Origin: Daucus carota subsp. sativus
Taxonomy: Eukaryota > Streptophyta > Magnoliopsida > Apiales > Apiaceae
Length of the DNA: 64,000 bases
Assembly (NCBI RefSeq): GCF_001625215.2
Contig: NC_030389.2
Coordinates: 33,965,454-34,029,453, forward strand
Direction of reading: 5' to 3'
Position numbers and translations under genes: made by a program
Notes under the pieces: generated by a model
What the model was told of the DNA's origin: nothing
The model's database searches: none
The model's input: the letters and a program-made list of their open reading frames with translations, nothing else
In this document: in pieces, positions 10,635 to 22,521 of the stretch
Numbering within the stretch: position 1 is the first letter of the stretch
Layout of the letters: each line of letters opens with the position of its first letter

Positions 10635-13037
10635 ATGGAAATACAAAAACATATGAGTTTACTTCTACTTGTATATGCTACATGTTTAACATTTTGTTGC
10701 GGTAGCATAGTCGGAGGCCCCCTGAATGGAAGCTGCATTCACAGCGAGAAACAAGCTTTGCTGCTTCTTAGGAAAAGCCTTCTTGTTGTAAACGACTCTT
10801 GGTTACCGTGGGATGGAGATGATTGTTGTTCATGGGACGGTATTTATTGCAACAGCATAACAGGCCAGGTCATCGAACTTGATCTCGAAATGTGTTGTCA
10901 CGAAGGTCATTAGAATATCAGATATCTTGTTTCTAAATTATAAAATTTTCTTTTTCAATTATTTCATATAAGATTTCATTAAATATTATTGTATTTATAA
11001 AATCAAGCATGATTAACCGGAAGTTGAAGACGTTTTTTGTTGGTTTTTTTGGCCTTGCAAAGTAATTTAATATTTGTCCCAATGCAGTAGTACTCATTTT
11101 CTCAGTTTACTGAATGACCAAACTATTTTAATTAATTATTTCCAGGTTCGATATCTCAATCCATCGGGAACTTGACTGCTCTTACTCGAGTATATCTATC
11201 TGGTAATTCCATTGAAGGCATTATACCAGAATCCATAGGAGCTTTAAAATCTCTTACTTATCTTGATCTTTCTTCCAATAATCTCGGTGGTTTCTTTCCT
11301 CAATCTTTCAGAAATTTGACATCTCTCAATTGCCTTAATCTTGATTACAACATATTTACTGATTCAATTCCGGTTGAGATTGGCAATCTTACCAAACTTT
11401 CAGACCTCAGGTTGAGTAAGAATTGGTTTAGTGGTTGTCTACCAGAATCACTTTGCCAACTAAGGGATTTAATCGGACTGGTGGTTGATGATAATCAACT
11501 GGGAGGAAGCATTCCTAAATGCATCGGAAAACTATCAAATCTATATTTTTTGGATCTTGATTCCAATTCATGGGACGGTATTATATCTGAGCATCACTTT
11601 GTCAACCTCACCAAGCTTCATTCATTTCGAATTTCTTCAAACTCCAACTTCATGGTTAATATCAGTTCTAGATGGGTTCCTCCATTTCAGCTTCATGATA
11701 TATACATGGACTCCATAAAAGTGCCCCAGTTTCCCAAATGGCTTATAACACAGAGAACACTTGTTGACATCACAATGACAAACACGAGCATATCAGACAC
11801 CACGTTAGCAATTCCAAATAGTGTGACTCATTTAGACCTCTCAAATAACCACTTGTTTGGTAATATCCCTGCTCTTTTATGCAATAATACGTCCTTGAGG
11901 ACTATGCTTCTCTCTGATAATAAATTTTCAGGAGCGCTGCCCCCGTGCCTAGGAAATTTGACAGGCTTGAATGATTTTTCCATTATGAATAACAACCTCA
12001 GTGGAGATATTCCTATTTCTTTAGGTTCTTTAAGGTTTCTCAGGTATTTAAACTTGCACAATAATAATTTTCAAGGCAAACTTCCACTGTCCTTCCAAAA
12101 TTTGTCATCTATAATCGGACTTGATGTGGGAAAGAACAATTTAAGCGATATCCTTCCTCGTTGGACTTCGAAGTTGCTGGATCTCAGGTATTTAATACTA
12201 CGGTCCAACAATTTCTACGGTGAAATTCCCACGGATATTTGTCATCCATCAATTCAAGTTCTAAACCTGGCAAAAAATGACATAACGGGAAATATTCCTC
12301 TTTGCTTCGGCAATTTTACTGCCATAATTACAGGTTATAACAGCGGAAAAGAAGAAGGTCCATCATACTCAAGTCTGAGTTATGAAGATATCATTATGGA
12401 TGATCCAAAAGGATATGAAGTAACATATTCCTCTACACTCGATTTTCTTTATTCCATTGATTTATCAAATAACAACATCAGTGGCGAGATTCCAGAGGAG
12501 TTGATGAACCTCCATGGTTTGTTGAGTTTAAACATAGCTGGTAACCGACTATCCGGAAGGATCCCTGACACGATAGGGAAATTGGATTTACTGGAATTTC
12601 TTGATCTGTCCAGAAATGAACTTGATGGTCATATTCCACAGAGTCTGTCAAATCTGAGCTTTTTAAGCGGTTTAAACCTCTCCTTTAATGATTTTTCGGG
12701 GAGAATACCAACGGGAAACCAACTCCGAACCCTAGATGATCCTTCCATTTATGTTGGAAACAATCAGCTCTGTGGTCCATCCATCCTGAAGCCATGTCCT
12801 GGTGACACCGATTCACATGATTTTCACAACAACAATGAAGCTGAATTTTATTCGGATGACGAGCACGTGTGGTTTTATGCAGGGATAGGACCTGGTCTCT
12901 TGGTTGGCTTTCTGGGATTCTGCGCTTCTTTGCATTTCATTCCAACATGGAGGTACTTCTACTTTCACTCTGTTGAAAGATTCTCTGACAAGATAGCGCT
13001 TTCCATTGCTTTGTGGCGGAGAAGGTTCCAGAACTAA
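10635..13037 (+). CDS. RLP1: LRR receptor-like protein, intact
   Basis: Exon 1 is 10635-10905 and exon 2 is 11146-13037 (phase-1 intron, acceptor TTTCCAG); together 720 residues. Residues 1 to about 25 are a signal peptide (MEIQKHMSLLLLVYATCLTF), then the LRR N-terminal cap with EKQALLLLRKSL and the CC...C pattern of DDCCSWDGIYC. Exon 2 gives an array of 24-residue plant LRRs (LxxLxxLxLxxNxxxGxIP), an island with KGYEVTYSSTLDFLYSIDLS, four last LRRs, NQLCGPSILKPCPGD, an acidic stretch, one membrane helix with GxxxG (AGIGPGLLVGFLGFCASLHF) and a tail of about 30 residues. No kinase. By family knowledge (Cf, EIX, Ve type) it would sit in the plasma membrane and signal through a partner kinase such as SOBIR1. 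It is about two LRRs shorter than RLP4 and RLP7. A 3'-UTR intron starting at 13041 is likely. It is the only plus-strand RLP. Confidence 0.88.
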
Positions 13038-13379
13038 GAGGTGAACTCCTATCTATTACACACACTTTTGTTATTTTCTCTTCTCCTCTGTTCTTGTACT
13101 TGTTAGACTACTAAATATGAGTTGACATTATTTCTAATTTTTTAGTGGATTCAGGTTCTTCATCAAGCTGTAGCCTTGGACAAGAAAGATGTTGGGATTT
13201 CTTGCATCATATGACTCCATCTTTACCAATATATATACTTTCATGTTCCTATATTCTCTGTTTCTGCTTCTTGTATTCTCTTCTGTACCTTGTTATTGTA
13301 CGTTCCTGGTCATTTTAACAATAATACTGCTAAAGTTTATCTTGGTTGAGAATGGAACATGCTGTTAGTCTTAACTAAA

Positions 13380-13773
13380 GGATGATATATACAGTTAAGG
13401 GTCCGGAGGTCCTTGACAAGCGATTGATGCTACCATCTTTGAGTGGTTCTTTATCGTTGCAAGGCTTCTAACCTTTAAATTTTTTATGTGAATACAGGGG
13501 CTATGTCACCCTACCAGCACTTTATCATCTATTAAATGTTGCTTTATCAATCAATTAGAGTTTATTAATTAATAATATGAAATTTATATTCGAATCAATT
13601 TAAGGGAAACGAATTCAGATCACATCGGCTAAGATCAAGAACGAATGGATCGAAGATCAGGTCTGACTACTTAAAAAAACTTGGCTCAGTTTAACGGCCT
13701 ACACAATACTGAAAGTATATAATGCATGCAAATGCTAACACAAAAACAATGTCTGAACTTTAAACACCAGAGA
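13380..13773. repeat. RLP 3'-flank duplication, copy 1
   Basis: About 390 bp (GATATATACAGTTAAGGGTC to AACTTTAAACACCAG) that recur at 24222-24613 in the same orientation. Both copies lie just downstream of the 3' end of a minus-strand RLP (RLP2 and RLP3), so they are remains of one ancestral gene unit. Confidence 0.75.
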
Positions 13774-14179
13774 CCAGGTCCTATCCCAGCATATTAAGCA
13801 ATACTACTACTACTATGAAAAAGGGTAACAAGGTAATGCATGAGATGATAAGTTACAGACAAAACAGAAACATATGTGCGTCGCTTTATTAACATATGCT
13901 ATATATAATAAAACCAGACATATTCTTCCTCGAGCTTCACTCATATACTGCAAATTCTTTAAGGTTACTTCTTGATGAAGAACTTGCATCTGCTGAAAGA
14001 AATATACAGGCAGAATCGTCATAACATATTATAGTAACTTTAGAAATTTAATTAGCAATTGATGTTAAAAGCATTAAGAATGCAGGATAAAATATATATA
14101 CAGGACAGAAGTATGACATTTCTGTAAGAGTTCTCGTGTGTGTGTGTGACAAGGAGGGAGGTTGATGGTAGTACACCTT
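13774..14179 (-). other. 3' flank of RLP2 with a micro-remnant of an RLP
   Basis: 13772-13793 (AGAGACCAGGTCCTATCCCA) matches the minus-strand code for the RLP membrane helix (LGPG motif region), so a scrap of an older RLP is present. 13965-13990 resembles the 3'-UTR exon of the other RLPs (CTTGATGAAGAACTTGCATC). No gene otherwise. Confidence 0.5.
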
Positions 14180-14229
14180 TTAGTTCTGGAGCTTTCTGCG
14201 CAACAAAGAAACATCAACCGCTATCTTGT

Positions 14230-14568
14230 TGAAAACATTTAAAAGTTTAAGACACTTTCATTGAGAACTCTCTTTTCTCATTCCTTTCATCTCAAACTGA
14301 AGTTCAGATCTACTTCTATTACATATAGAGCATGCTGCTAACTTAGGACCACATGTCCTTTTCAGCCAGAACTAGCAGGAGACAAAATAGCAAAACAGCC
14401 GACATAAACAAAAGGACAGACAGACTATCAAACGGCTATCAAACTGGGATCTTGTGCACTACCTTGACTACACAATAATGACTCCTAACATATTATACTA
14501 GACTGGACTTTTACTAGGCAGCAAGCATAGAAGATATATTATATAGAATAACTACTTGGGCTCCAATA
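14230..14568 (-). repeat. 3' LTR of the copia element
   Basis: 339 bp. Read on the minus strand it starts TATTGGAGCCCAAG and ends TTTTCA. It starts TA where TG is canonical; the other LTR has the same change, so the parent element already had it. Confidence 0.93.
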
Positions 14569-14579
14569 CTCCCCCTCAA
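14569..14579 (-). promoter_or_regulatory. Polypurine tract
   Basis: The minus strand reads TTGAGGGGGAG directly before the 3' LTR start TATTGGAG, the expected plus-strand primer site for reverse transcription. Confidence 0.8.
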
Positions 14580-15769
14580 GCTGAGTGTGATGGAACATGA
14601 ACGCCAAGCTTGTCGAGCAGAATTTTATGCTGTCCTACAGTGAGGATTTTGGTAAAGACATCAGCCACTTGCTCGGATGTAGGGATATATGTAGGAGAAA
14701 TTTGATCACTCACTGCTTTCTCTCGAATAAAATTGCAATCAATCTCCACATGCTTTGTCTTCTCATGATGGACTGGGTTGGCAGAAATTGCTAGAGCTGC
14801 TTTGTTGTCACAGAAAATAGGAGTAGAACCCAGGTGAGTGAGGCCGAGATCCTTCAGCAATTGTTTCACCCACAAAACTTCACAAACTGTCATAGCTAAT
14901 GACCTGTATTCTGCCTCAGCCGTTGACCGAGCCACAACTGATTGTTTTTTAGACTTCCATGCTATAGGAGAATTGCCCAAGATAAGGCAGAAACCAGATG
15001 TTGATCGTCTGGTATTAGGGCAACCAGCCCAATCACTATCACAGTATGCTTGGAGTTCAGCTGCTGAGTTAGAAGCAAGTAATATGCCTTGATCCTTTGA
15101 GCCAGATAAATACCTCAGTACCCTCTTAGCAGCTTGAAAATGAACAGAGGTAGGTGAGTGCATGAACTGACTAAGAACATGAACTGTAAAAGCAATGTCA
15201 GGTCTAGTGATTGTAAGATAGATTAATTTACCTATCAACTTTTGATAATTCTCAGGGTGAGGAAGTAACTCTCCTGCAGTTGAGAGAAGCTTCACATGAG
15301 TGTCCATGGGAAGTTTTAATGGTTTGCAGCCAGACATTTTATACTCCTCAAGAATGTCTGTAATGTATTTCTTCTGAGATAGGAAAATCCCCTTTTCACT
15401 CCTGTCTACCTCAATGCCCAAGAAGTATCTGAGCTCCCCCAGATCTGTCATTTTAAATTGAGAGTTAAGGAATTTCTTTGTGTCATTGACAGCCTCCATA
15501 TTGTTGCCAGTAATTAGAAGATCATCAACATAAGCAAGGACTGCAGTGAAAGAATTAGTACCTTGCTTAGTAAACAGAGTAGAATCAGCTTTAGATTGAG
15601 AGAATCCATACTCTATAAGGGCTTTGCTTAGCTTATCAAACCACAACCGGGGTGATTGCTTGAGACCATATAGGGTCTTAAGCAACCTGCATACTTTGGT
15701 CTGTAGATTATGATTTTTTTTCATGCTCCCCCTGTGCTGCAGTGTTAAATCTGAAGCCTTTACCCTCAT
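14576..15769 (-). CDS. Copia pol, downstream frame: RT C-terminal half and RNase H
   Basis: Frame B of pol. It picks up at [20 protein letters not shown], contains the RT active site [10 protein letters not shown], then RNase H ([31 protein letters not shown]) and ends in the usual copia C terminus [13 protein letters not shown] ... HVPSHSA, stop at 14576. The residues before about 15715 in this frame are out-of-frame noise. It would be joined to the upstream frame but for one extra A in the A8 run at 15714-15721. Confidence 0.9.
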   Translation of the reverse strand: MRVKASDLTLQHRGSMKKNHNLQTKVCRLLKTLYGLKQSPRLWFDKLSKALIEYGFSQSKADSTLFTKQGTNSFTAVLAYVDDLLITGNNMEAVNDTKKFLNSQFKMTDLGELRYFLGIEVDRSEKGIFLSQKKYITDILEEYKMSGCKPLKLPMDTHVKLLSTAGELLPHPENYQKLIGKLIYLTITRPDIAFTVHVLSQFMHSPTSVHFQAAKRVLRYLSGSKDQGILLASNSAAELQAYCDSDWAGCPNTRRSTSGFCLILGNSPIAWKSKKQSVVARSTAEAEYRSLAMTVCEVLWVKQLLKDLGLTHLGSTPIFCDNKAALAISANPVHHEKTKHVEIDCNFIREKAVSDQISPTYIPTSEQVADVFTKILTVGQHKILLDKLGVHVPSHSA

Positions 15770-18700
15770 ATCCTGGAGGGAACTTCATATACACAATGTC
15801 TTCAAGCTCTCCATGTAGGAAAGCGTTCTTCACATCCATCTGGTGAGTAATCCAGCCTTTAAGGGAAGCCACAGCAAGCAAAGATCTCACTGTAGTGAGT
15901 TTAGCCACAGGTGCAAAAGTTTGGTCATAGTCAATCCCATACTTCTGTCTATTCCCAAGAACCACCAATCTTGATTTGTATCTCATACTGTTCCTTTGAG
16001 GGTCATACTTAGTTGTGTATATCCATTTGCAACCGATAGCTATTTTCCCTGGTGGCAAGTCAGTTATCTCCCAAGTTTGATTGGTTTCAAGGGCATCCAA
16101 TTCCTCATTCATAGCTTGTAACCAGTGACTGTGCTGAGCAGCTTCTGTAAAATTTTTAGGGTCTGGTGTTTTTGTTACTTTGTTCATAAAGCAACTAAAC
16201 TGAGGGCTCACTTCTGTGTCAGTGCATTTTTTAACACAGTTAGCACTTACTTGATAATCATCATGCCAAGCTGGTGCTCTGTGATTTCTATTTGATCTCC
16301 TTACAGGTGGAGAGGGAACAGCTTCACTTGCTTGTTGTTCTTCTTGTTCCTCTATGTTAGTTGCAGTGACTGTGTGGTTATCCATCTCACTTTCAACCCA
16401 TACAGACTGATCAGCTCTTTCTTCAGTCCCATTTTCTTCTGCCTCCTTGCTTGTTTGAAATACTTGGTAAGGATATATAGTTTCATAAAACCTCACATCT
16501 CTTGATACAAATGTCACACCAGTGAGTAAATTATGCACCCTGTAGCCCTTCTGTGAGGGTGAGTACCCAATAAACACACAGGGTACTCCCCTTGGTTGAA
16601 ACTTATCCTTACTCCTGGAAGGGTTGTAAGCAAATGCCAGGCATCCAAATGATCTCAGATGGCCATATTCTGCAGGTTTATTATATAAAAGCTCATAGGG
16701 AGTCTTCCCTTTTAGCACACCAGTAGGCAATCTGTTAGTGATGTGTGTAGCAGCCAATACACAATCACCCCAAAAATGAAGAGGTAAGGATGCTTGAAAC
16801 CTCAGAGCTCTGGCCATCTCCAGGATATTTCTATGCTTTCTCTCTGCCCTTCCATTCTGCTGAGGACGATCAACACAAGATGTTTGGTGTAAAATACCAA
16901 ATTTCTCAAAGAAAGCTTTACATCTGTAATCATCAAACTCCAAAGCATTATCTGATCTGATGACTTTAACAGTCTTTTTGAACTGATTCATAGCCATCTT
17001 CACAAAGCTCTTTATTGCCCTTATTGCATCAGATTTTAGAACAAGCAGATGAACCCATGTAACCCTTGAAAAATCATCTACAAATGTCAGGAAATACCTA
17101 AATCTTCCCCTGTAACTTACTTTGTAGGGTCCCCATGTGTCAATATGGACTAGCTCAAATAACTCACTTGCTCTTGATTCACTCTGATTAAAGGGAAGTT
17201 TTGTGAACTTGGCTAAGGGACAAGCAAGGCAGACATCTTGGCTCTCATTCTTAATATCAATTTTCTGGATCAATTTTATTCTCTTCATTGGGGCATGCCC
17301 TAATCTCTGGTGCCACAGAGTTTCTTTGCTGATCTTAGGAACATTTGTTATTACAGTTGGGATCCTGTCTTTAACATTCACAGACATGGCCACCTTACTA
17401 CTCATATGACATCTAGATTTCTTAGTCACATTCAAGGTTTGAGCAGTAAGATCCTTTAAAATTTTCTTCATTGGCTCATTAATTAAGTAATACAATCCAT
17501 TTTCACCCTTGCCTATGCCCCTGACCTCATTAGTGTTCTTATCTTGGATGATACAGTAGTTTTCATGAAATACTACACTGCACTTCTCATCATGACACAA
17601 TTTGTTCACAGACAACAAGTTATGCTTAAATGCAGGGATACATAGCACATTTTTAAGCTGTATACCATTTTTCAGTTCTACATTTCCACTATGTGTTATC
17701 TGAGAGGTCTCTCCAGTTGGCAAGTTGATTCTATGATTATTCTGACATACTTCCAGGTTTTTTAATACACTAATCATGCCAGTCATATGATCAGATGCAC
17801 CTGAATCTATAATCCATTCATCATTTTTCACAGAATCAACAAAATAGCATGAGACCATACCTACATAATGACCATCTATTTCATCATCTGTATCTCCTCC
17901 TTTAGAGCCATTTGGTATTAGCCTTAACAGCTGTTCCAGCTGCTGTGTTGTTATTCCAGTGCTGCTACTTGTGACAGATCTATTATCAGGGTAGACCTGA
18001 CCTTGGACATTAGCTGCAACTCTGGTTCCATTGCCTTGTCTCCCTTTGTTCCACCTCTGTTGGTTAAAACTGTTGTTTCCCCTTCCTTTTGTTCTCTGAG
18101 GGGGTTGGTTAATTGGCTTTGCTTTTGCATGCCAAGCTGGATATCCAACCACAGTCCAACACTTCTCTGTATTATGCCCACTCTTTCCACAAGCACCACA
18201 TTGAACAGTGGAGGTTAATTGAACATTTGGTGCAGCTACTGGACCTCCTTTGCTGAACATTGCCAAGCCATCTGGTTCTTCTTTGCTTTGACCAAGTACT
18301 TCCCTCTGAGCTTCTTCTTGTTCCAGATAACTGCAAGCTATCTCAACAGATGGTAGAACAGCCATCATGAGCAGTTGACTTCTCTGAGCTCCATAAATGT
18401 CATCAAGACCATTTAAAAATTGGAACAGTTTTTGTTCCTCTTTTTGTTGATTTAGAGCTGTAAGAAGATTTGCCACTTCTTCATTCACCAATTTAATTTC
18501 TGGGAGAGAGGTGAGGGACTCCAGTTCTTCCCACAATGCTCTCATTAGAGTATAATACTCACTAACAGCCTTGCCTTGCTGTTTAGTTTCATACAACTCT
18601 CTGTTGATTTTGTATTTTCTGGAGCCATTTGTGAGAGCAAATCTTTGCTCAAGCAGCTTCCAGATCTGATATGCACTGTTTACAAACATAATGGATTTCT

Positions 18701-18971
18701 TGATGGACTCAGAAACTGATCCCAAGATCCATGATATAATCATGTTATTACATGTATCCCAAGCTTCACTCTTGACTGTATCACTCACATCTTTAGTCAA
18801 GGTGCCATTTACAAATCCCAGTTTTCTTTTTGAAGAAAGAGCAATCTCCATTGATCTTTTCCAAGACCTGTAATTAGCAGAACCCTGGAGTTTTTCTATG
18901 ACCATAAAATTATTCCCATCAGAGGGATGCAAATACAGAGGGCTTGACACATCTATTGATGTGGTAGACAT
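15708..18971 (-). CDS. Copia gag-protease-integrase-RT (upstream frame)
   Basis: Start ATG at 18971 ([20 protein letters not shown]), 1,087 residues. The gag domain is N-terminal. The CCHC zinc knuckle [14 protein letters not shown] is at about residue 260. The aspartic protease [13 protein letters not shown] is at about 385. The integrase zinc region LWHQRLGHA is at about 550, then the integrase core ([44 protein letters not shown]) and the RT N-terminal half ([60 protein letters not shown]). It then leaves frame at GEHEKKS in the A8 run (15714-15721). Except for this frameshift, I see no stop codon in gag-pol. It could be a real inactivating indel, a sequencing error, or a programmed shift, the last being unlikely because copia elements usually use a single frame. 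Confidence 0.93.
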   Translation of the reverse strand: MSTTSIDVSSPLYLHPSDGNNFMVIEKLQGSANYRSWKRSMEIALSSKRKLGFVNGTLTKDVSDTVKSEAWDTCNNMIISWILGSVSESIKKSIMFVNSAYQIWKLLEQRFALTNGSRKYKINRELYETKQQGKAVSEYYTLMRALWEELESLTSLPEIKLVNEEVANLLTALNQQKEEQKLFQFLNGLDDIYGAQRSQLLMMAVLPSVEIACSYLEQEEAQREVLGQSKEEPDGLAMFSKGGPVAAPNVQLTSTVQCGACGKSGHNTEKCWTVVGYPAWHAKAKPINQPPQRTKGRGNNSFNQQRWNKGRQGNGTRVAANVQGQVYPDNRSVTSSSTGITTQQLEQLLRLIPNGSKGGDTDDEIDGHYVGMVSCYFVDSVKNDEWIIDSGASDHMTGMISVLKNLEVCQNNHRINLPTGETSQITHSGNVELKNGIQLKNVLCIPAFKHNLLSVNKLCHDEKCSVVFHENYCIIQDKNTNEVRGIGKGENGLYYLINEPMKKILKDLTAQTLNVTKKSRCHMSSKVAMSVNVKDRIPTVITNVPKISKETLWHQRLGHAPMKRIKLIQKIDIKNESQDVCLACPLAKFTKLPFNQSESRASELFELVHIDTWGPYKVSYRGRFRYFLTFVDDFSRVTWVHLLVLKSDAIRAIKSFVKMAMNQFKKTVKVIRSDNALEFDDYRCKAFFEKFGILHQTSCVDRPQQNGRAERKHRNILEMARALRFQASLPLHFWGDCVLAATHITNRLPTGVLKGKTPYELLYNKPAEYGHLRSFGCLAFAYNPSRSKDKFQPRGVPCVFIGYSPSQKGYRVHNLLTGVTFVSRDVRFYETIYPYQVFQTSKEAEENGTEERADQSVWVESEMDNHTVTATNIEEQEEQQASEAVPSPPVRRSNRNHRAPAWHDDYQVSANCVKKCTDTEVSPQFSCFMNKVTKTPDPKNFTEAAQHSHWLQAMNEELDALETNQTWEITDLPPGKIAIGCKWIYTTKYDPQRNSMRYKSRLVVLGNRQKYGIDYDQTFAPVAKLTTVRSLLAVASLKGWITHQMDVKNAFLHGELEDIVYMKFPPGYEGKGFRFNTAAQGEHEKKS

Positions 18972-19015
18972 CTTTCCTATGTAACTGTTTGAAACCTATA
19001 CTAATGAGCAACCTC

Positions 19016-19027
19016 GCTCTGATACCA
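19016..19027 (-). promoter_or_regulatory. Primer binding site (tRNA-iMet type)
   Basis: The minus strand reads TGGTATCAGAGC immediately after the 5' LTR end TTTTCA, complementary to the 3' end of initiator tRNA-Met. Confidence 0.9.
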
Positions 19028-19367
19028 TGAAAACATTTAAAAGTTTAAGACACTTTCATTGAGAACTCTCTTTTCTCATTCCTTTCATCTCAAACTGAAG
19101 TTCAGATCTACTTCTATTACATATAGAGCATGCTGCTAACTTAGGACCACATGTCCTTTTCAGCCAGAACTAGCAGGAGACAAAATAGCAAAACAGCCGA
19201 CATAAACAAAAGGACAGACAGACTATCAAACGGCTATCAAACTGGGATCTTGTGCACTACCTTGACTACACAATAATGACTCCTAACATATTATACTAGA
19301 CTGGACTTTTACTTAGGCAGCAAGCATAGAAGATATATTATATAGAATAACTACTTGGGCTCCAATA
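19028..19367 (-). repeat. 5' LTR of the copia element
   Basis: 340 bp, identical to the 3' LTR except one extra T (ACTTAGGC here, ACTAGGC there). Its outer end provides the false C terminus of RLP2. Confidence 0.93.
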
Positions 19368-21761
19368 CTTGTCAAAGACTTTTTCCACAGATTGGAAATA
19401 TAAATACCTCCAGGACTTGATAAAATGTAAAGAACCGCAGAATCCCAAAAAGCCAACCAAGAGACCAGGTCCTATTCCAGCATAAAACCACAATCGCTCA
19501 GTATCTGACTCAGGTTCATTATAATCGTGAACATTATTTGGTTCTGTTTCATCTTCACATGGCTGCAATACAGGTCGACCACAGAGATGCCTGTTGCCAG
19601 CATAGATGGAGGGATCATTTAAGGTTTGGAGTTGGTTTCCCGTCGGTATTCTCCCTGATAAGTCATTGAAAGAGAGATTCAAGTGGCTTAAAGAATTTAT
19701 ATCCGATAGACTCTGTGGAATTGAACCATGAAGTCTATTTTCAGAGAGATCAAGAGATTCCAGATTATTCAAATTTCCAATCTTGTTAGGAATCCTTCCA
19801 ACTAGCTGATTACATGCTAAATTCAAATTAGTTAACTGATGAAGATCCATCAACTCCCGCGGAACCTCTCCACTGATGTTATTATATGATAGATCAAAAG
19901 AAATCAAATAATCGAGCGTAGAGGTGTAATTTAACTCATATCCTTTTGGATCATCTATTATCGCTTCACCATCCCTCAATGATGAGTGGGGTTCATATGG
20001 ATCATAAAAGTAATCACTTGCCGCAATCATGGCAGTAAAATTGCCAAAACAAGGAGGAATATTTCCTGTGATTTGATTCCGTGCCAAGTTCAAAACTTGA
20101 ATTGATGGGAGGCTGCAAAGCTGCGTAGGAATTGTACCGTAAAAATTGTTGGATCTGAGTATTAAGTACTTAAGATTAGGTAATTGTTCTCCTGTCCAAC
20201 GGGGAAGAGTATCGCTAAAATTATTCCTTCCCACATCAAGTGTCTCGAGATCTTTCAAATCCTGGAAGGACAAAGGGAGTTTCCCTTGAAATTTGTTGTT
20301 ATGCAAGTTTAAATAAATGAGATTTCCTAGAGAACCGAAAGACGCAGGAAGTACTCCTGAGAGATTGTTATTCATCACATCAAAATCCCGCAGTTCCAGT
20401 AAGTTCCCTAAGCACAGGGGGAGCTCTCCTGAGAAGTTATTGTTGGAGAAGAGTAATGAAGTCAAGGACGTTATATTGCATAGAACTGAAGGAAAATCAC
20501 CTGACAAGCGGTTATTTGAAAGTGCCAAACGTTGCAAACCACTTGGAGCTGCTAAAATCAATGACATTTCCCCGTTGATGTCATTGTTTGATAAATCAAC
20601 ATCCTCCACGCTAGACATGAAGAGCAAACTCGCAAACCAGTCAGCTAATATGCTTTCTGAAATGCCTGTATCTTGCAACGTAATAATATGAATCCGTCTC
20701 TGTGTTAACAGCCAGCGAGGAAATCTTGGCCCCACTTCAAGGACTCCAAATAAATCCTTCCTAGTTGAAACGGAGGAACCCAATCAGAACTTATATTCCA
20801 AATTAAGTTGGACTTTGAAGATATTTCCAAGACAGCCAGCCTCGCAAGGTTAAGAAAGTGATGCTCTGATAAAAAACCCTCCCATGAATTAGAATAAAGA
20901 CTCAATGATTCTATATTTGATAATTGTCCAATGCATTTGGGAATGTCTCCGGTCAGTTTATTGTCACTGACGTCTAAGTGTTGCAACTTAAACAGTTGGC
21001 AGAAAGATTCTGATAAACAACCCCCAAATTCGTTTGAGCTTATATCAAGGTATGTAAGCTCGGAGAGATTTCTGATCTCTGCTGGAATTTCACCACTTAA
21101 ATTATTGCTAAAAACATCGAGTACAGAAAGTGATGTCAAATTTCCAATAGATTGTGGAATTAAACCTCGAAAACTATTAAAATATAACACAAGCACAGTG
21201 AGAGATTTTAAATTTCCAATAGTCAGGAATGTAACCATGAAAGTAATTGTATGAAAGATCAAGTTCAGAAAGAGCAGTTAAATTTTTGATAGATTCAAAA
21301 ATCAAACCATGGAATTGATTGACGGAAAGATCAAGTTTAGAAAGTGACGACAAATTTCCAATAGACTGAGGAATTGAACCATTAAAATTATTCTCACGAA
21401 TATCAAGTATTGAAAGTGATGCTAAATTTCCAATAGATTCAGGAATCAAACCATCAAAACCACTTCCCCAAAGAATAAGTCTAGAAAGTGCTGTCAAATT
21501 TCCGATAGATTGAGGAATTGGACCGGAAAAATAATTGGCATGAAGATCAAGAACAGTAAGAGATGTCAAAGCCCCTATAGAATCTGGAATCTGGCCTCGC
21601 AAACCATTGTAGGAAAGATAAAGTTCAGAGAGGTAAGTCAAATTTCCGATTGATGGAGCAATCACACCTGACAATTACACAGGATAGATGGGAATGAGGA
21701 ATTAGTCCACTGCACTTGATAGTTAGGCCAAACTTTCTGTTCAGGTCGATGGTAATAATAA

Positions 21762-21965
21762 TACTCTCTCCGTCCCTCTCATTTCTTTACAGTTTTTTAT
21801 ACTGCTCGACACGCATTTTAATTCGCATATAAATCATAATTCTATGATATTCGGAAGAAAAAAATGTTCAAAATTATTTATCAAACTACGTTTTATGAGA
21901 GCATTAGAATGCGTGCCGAGCCCCTCGTCCCCCAATATAAACAAATGAGGGGGACGGAGTGAGTA
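21762..21965. mobile_element. Stowaway-type MITE
   Basis: It starts TACTCTCTCCGTCCCTCTCA and ends with the inverse GAGGGGGACGGAGTGAGTA, with TA at both ends. It lies in the RLP2 intron, between exon 2 (from 21667) and exon 1 (to 22263). Confidence 0.85.
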
Positions 21966-22521
21966 AAGCTTAGCGAACATTCTCTGCAGAAAGGACTGGA
22001 ATGAATTACTATACCAGTTGCCTCTTAGTTCAATGGTATAACCTTTCTTTATGTTTCACAAGGTCAAGGTCAAGGCCATCCAACAAATAATAAGTCATCT
22101 ATTTCTGAAAAAAAATATGAAAAATATGCGCTTTTTTCCTGAAAATAAGTATTTATTTCTACGGATAATGAATGTTAAACGCTTTCTAAATACTTAATTC
22201 CGAAACACTTTAACCACAGCCTTTAACCTTGTAATAATAAAACACTGAAATCACATTATCACCTGATAAACCACAGCCTTGGAGATCAAGTTTGATGACA
22301 TGTCCGGTTATGTTGTTGCAACCAATTCCTTGCCATGAACAACAATCATCTCCAATCCATGAAGGCAAGCCATTCCGATCTTCGACAAAACTTTTCTTAA
22401 GGAGCAATAAGGCTTGTTTCTCGCTCTGTATACAGTTTCCGACTCTGCTTCCACAAACAAATTCTAGACTAGCCAGAAAAACTAATGCAGATACTAGTAT
22501 AAACTTCATGGGTCTTTTCAT

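Larger units (their letters stand above)
14230..19367 (-). mobile_element. Ty1-copia LTR retrotransposon, near-complete and young
   Basis: 5,138 bp, minus orientation, inserted in the last exon of RLP2. The two LTRs (339 and 340 bp) differ by a single 1-nt indel over their full length. The target duplication is CTTGT at 14225-14229 and 19368-19372. It has a tRNA-iMet-type primer site, a G-rich polypurine tract, and gag-protease-integrase-RT-RNase H in copia order. Short LTRs, size and the gag start ([18 protein letters not shown]) suggest the Ale/Retrofit group, which is tentative. A frameshift in an A8 run breaks pol. Confidence 0.95.
14180..22521 (-). pseudogene. RLP2: LRR receptor-like protein, frameshifted and split by copia
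   Basis: Exon 1 is 22521-22263 (MKRPMKFILVSALVFLASLE signal peptide, EKQALLLLKKSF, DDCCSWQGIGC). Exon 2 starts at 21667 (acceptor TTGTCAG, phase 1) and runs to 19368. Two breaks: about 2 nt lost near 21221 (HGYIPD then out of frame; frame resumes at IGNLKSLTVL) and 1 nt lost near 20737 (IYLESLK then frame resumes at VGPRFPRWLL). LRRs, island (KGYELNYTSTLDYLISFDLS), LRRCT-like NRHLCGRPVLQPC and membrane helix are all there. At VEKVFDK the frame enters a copia LTR and ends in nine foreign residues. The native last 16 codons plus stop (IAVDVSLLRRKLQN) lie on the far side of the insertion at 14229-14180. The breaks may be real or sequence errors; the insertion is clear. Confidence 0.85.

Noticed and set aside
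11485-12061. Extra frames on both strands inside RLP1 (and equivalents inside the other RLPs)
   Set aside because: LRR code is repetitive and leaves long shadow frames; they lack domains and starts.
14597-18873. Plus-strand frames inside the copia element
   Set aside because: Antisense shadows of gag-pol.
22015-22075. tRNA-like stretch (TTAGTTCAATGGTATAAC, then AGGTCAAGGTCAAGG)
   Set aside because: The first half resembles an A box but no cloverleaf, anticodon arm or proper B box can be drawn; perhaps a SINE head, too weak to call.
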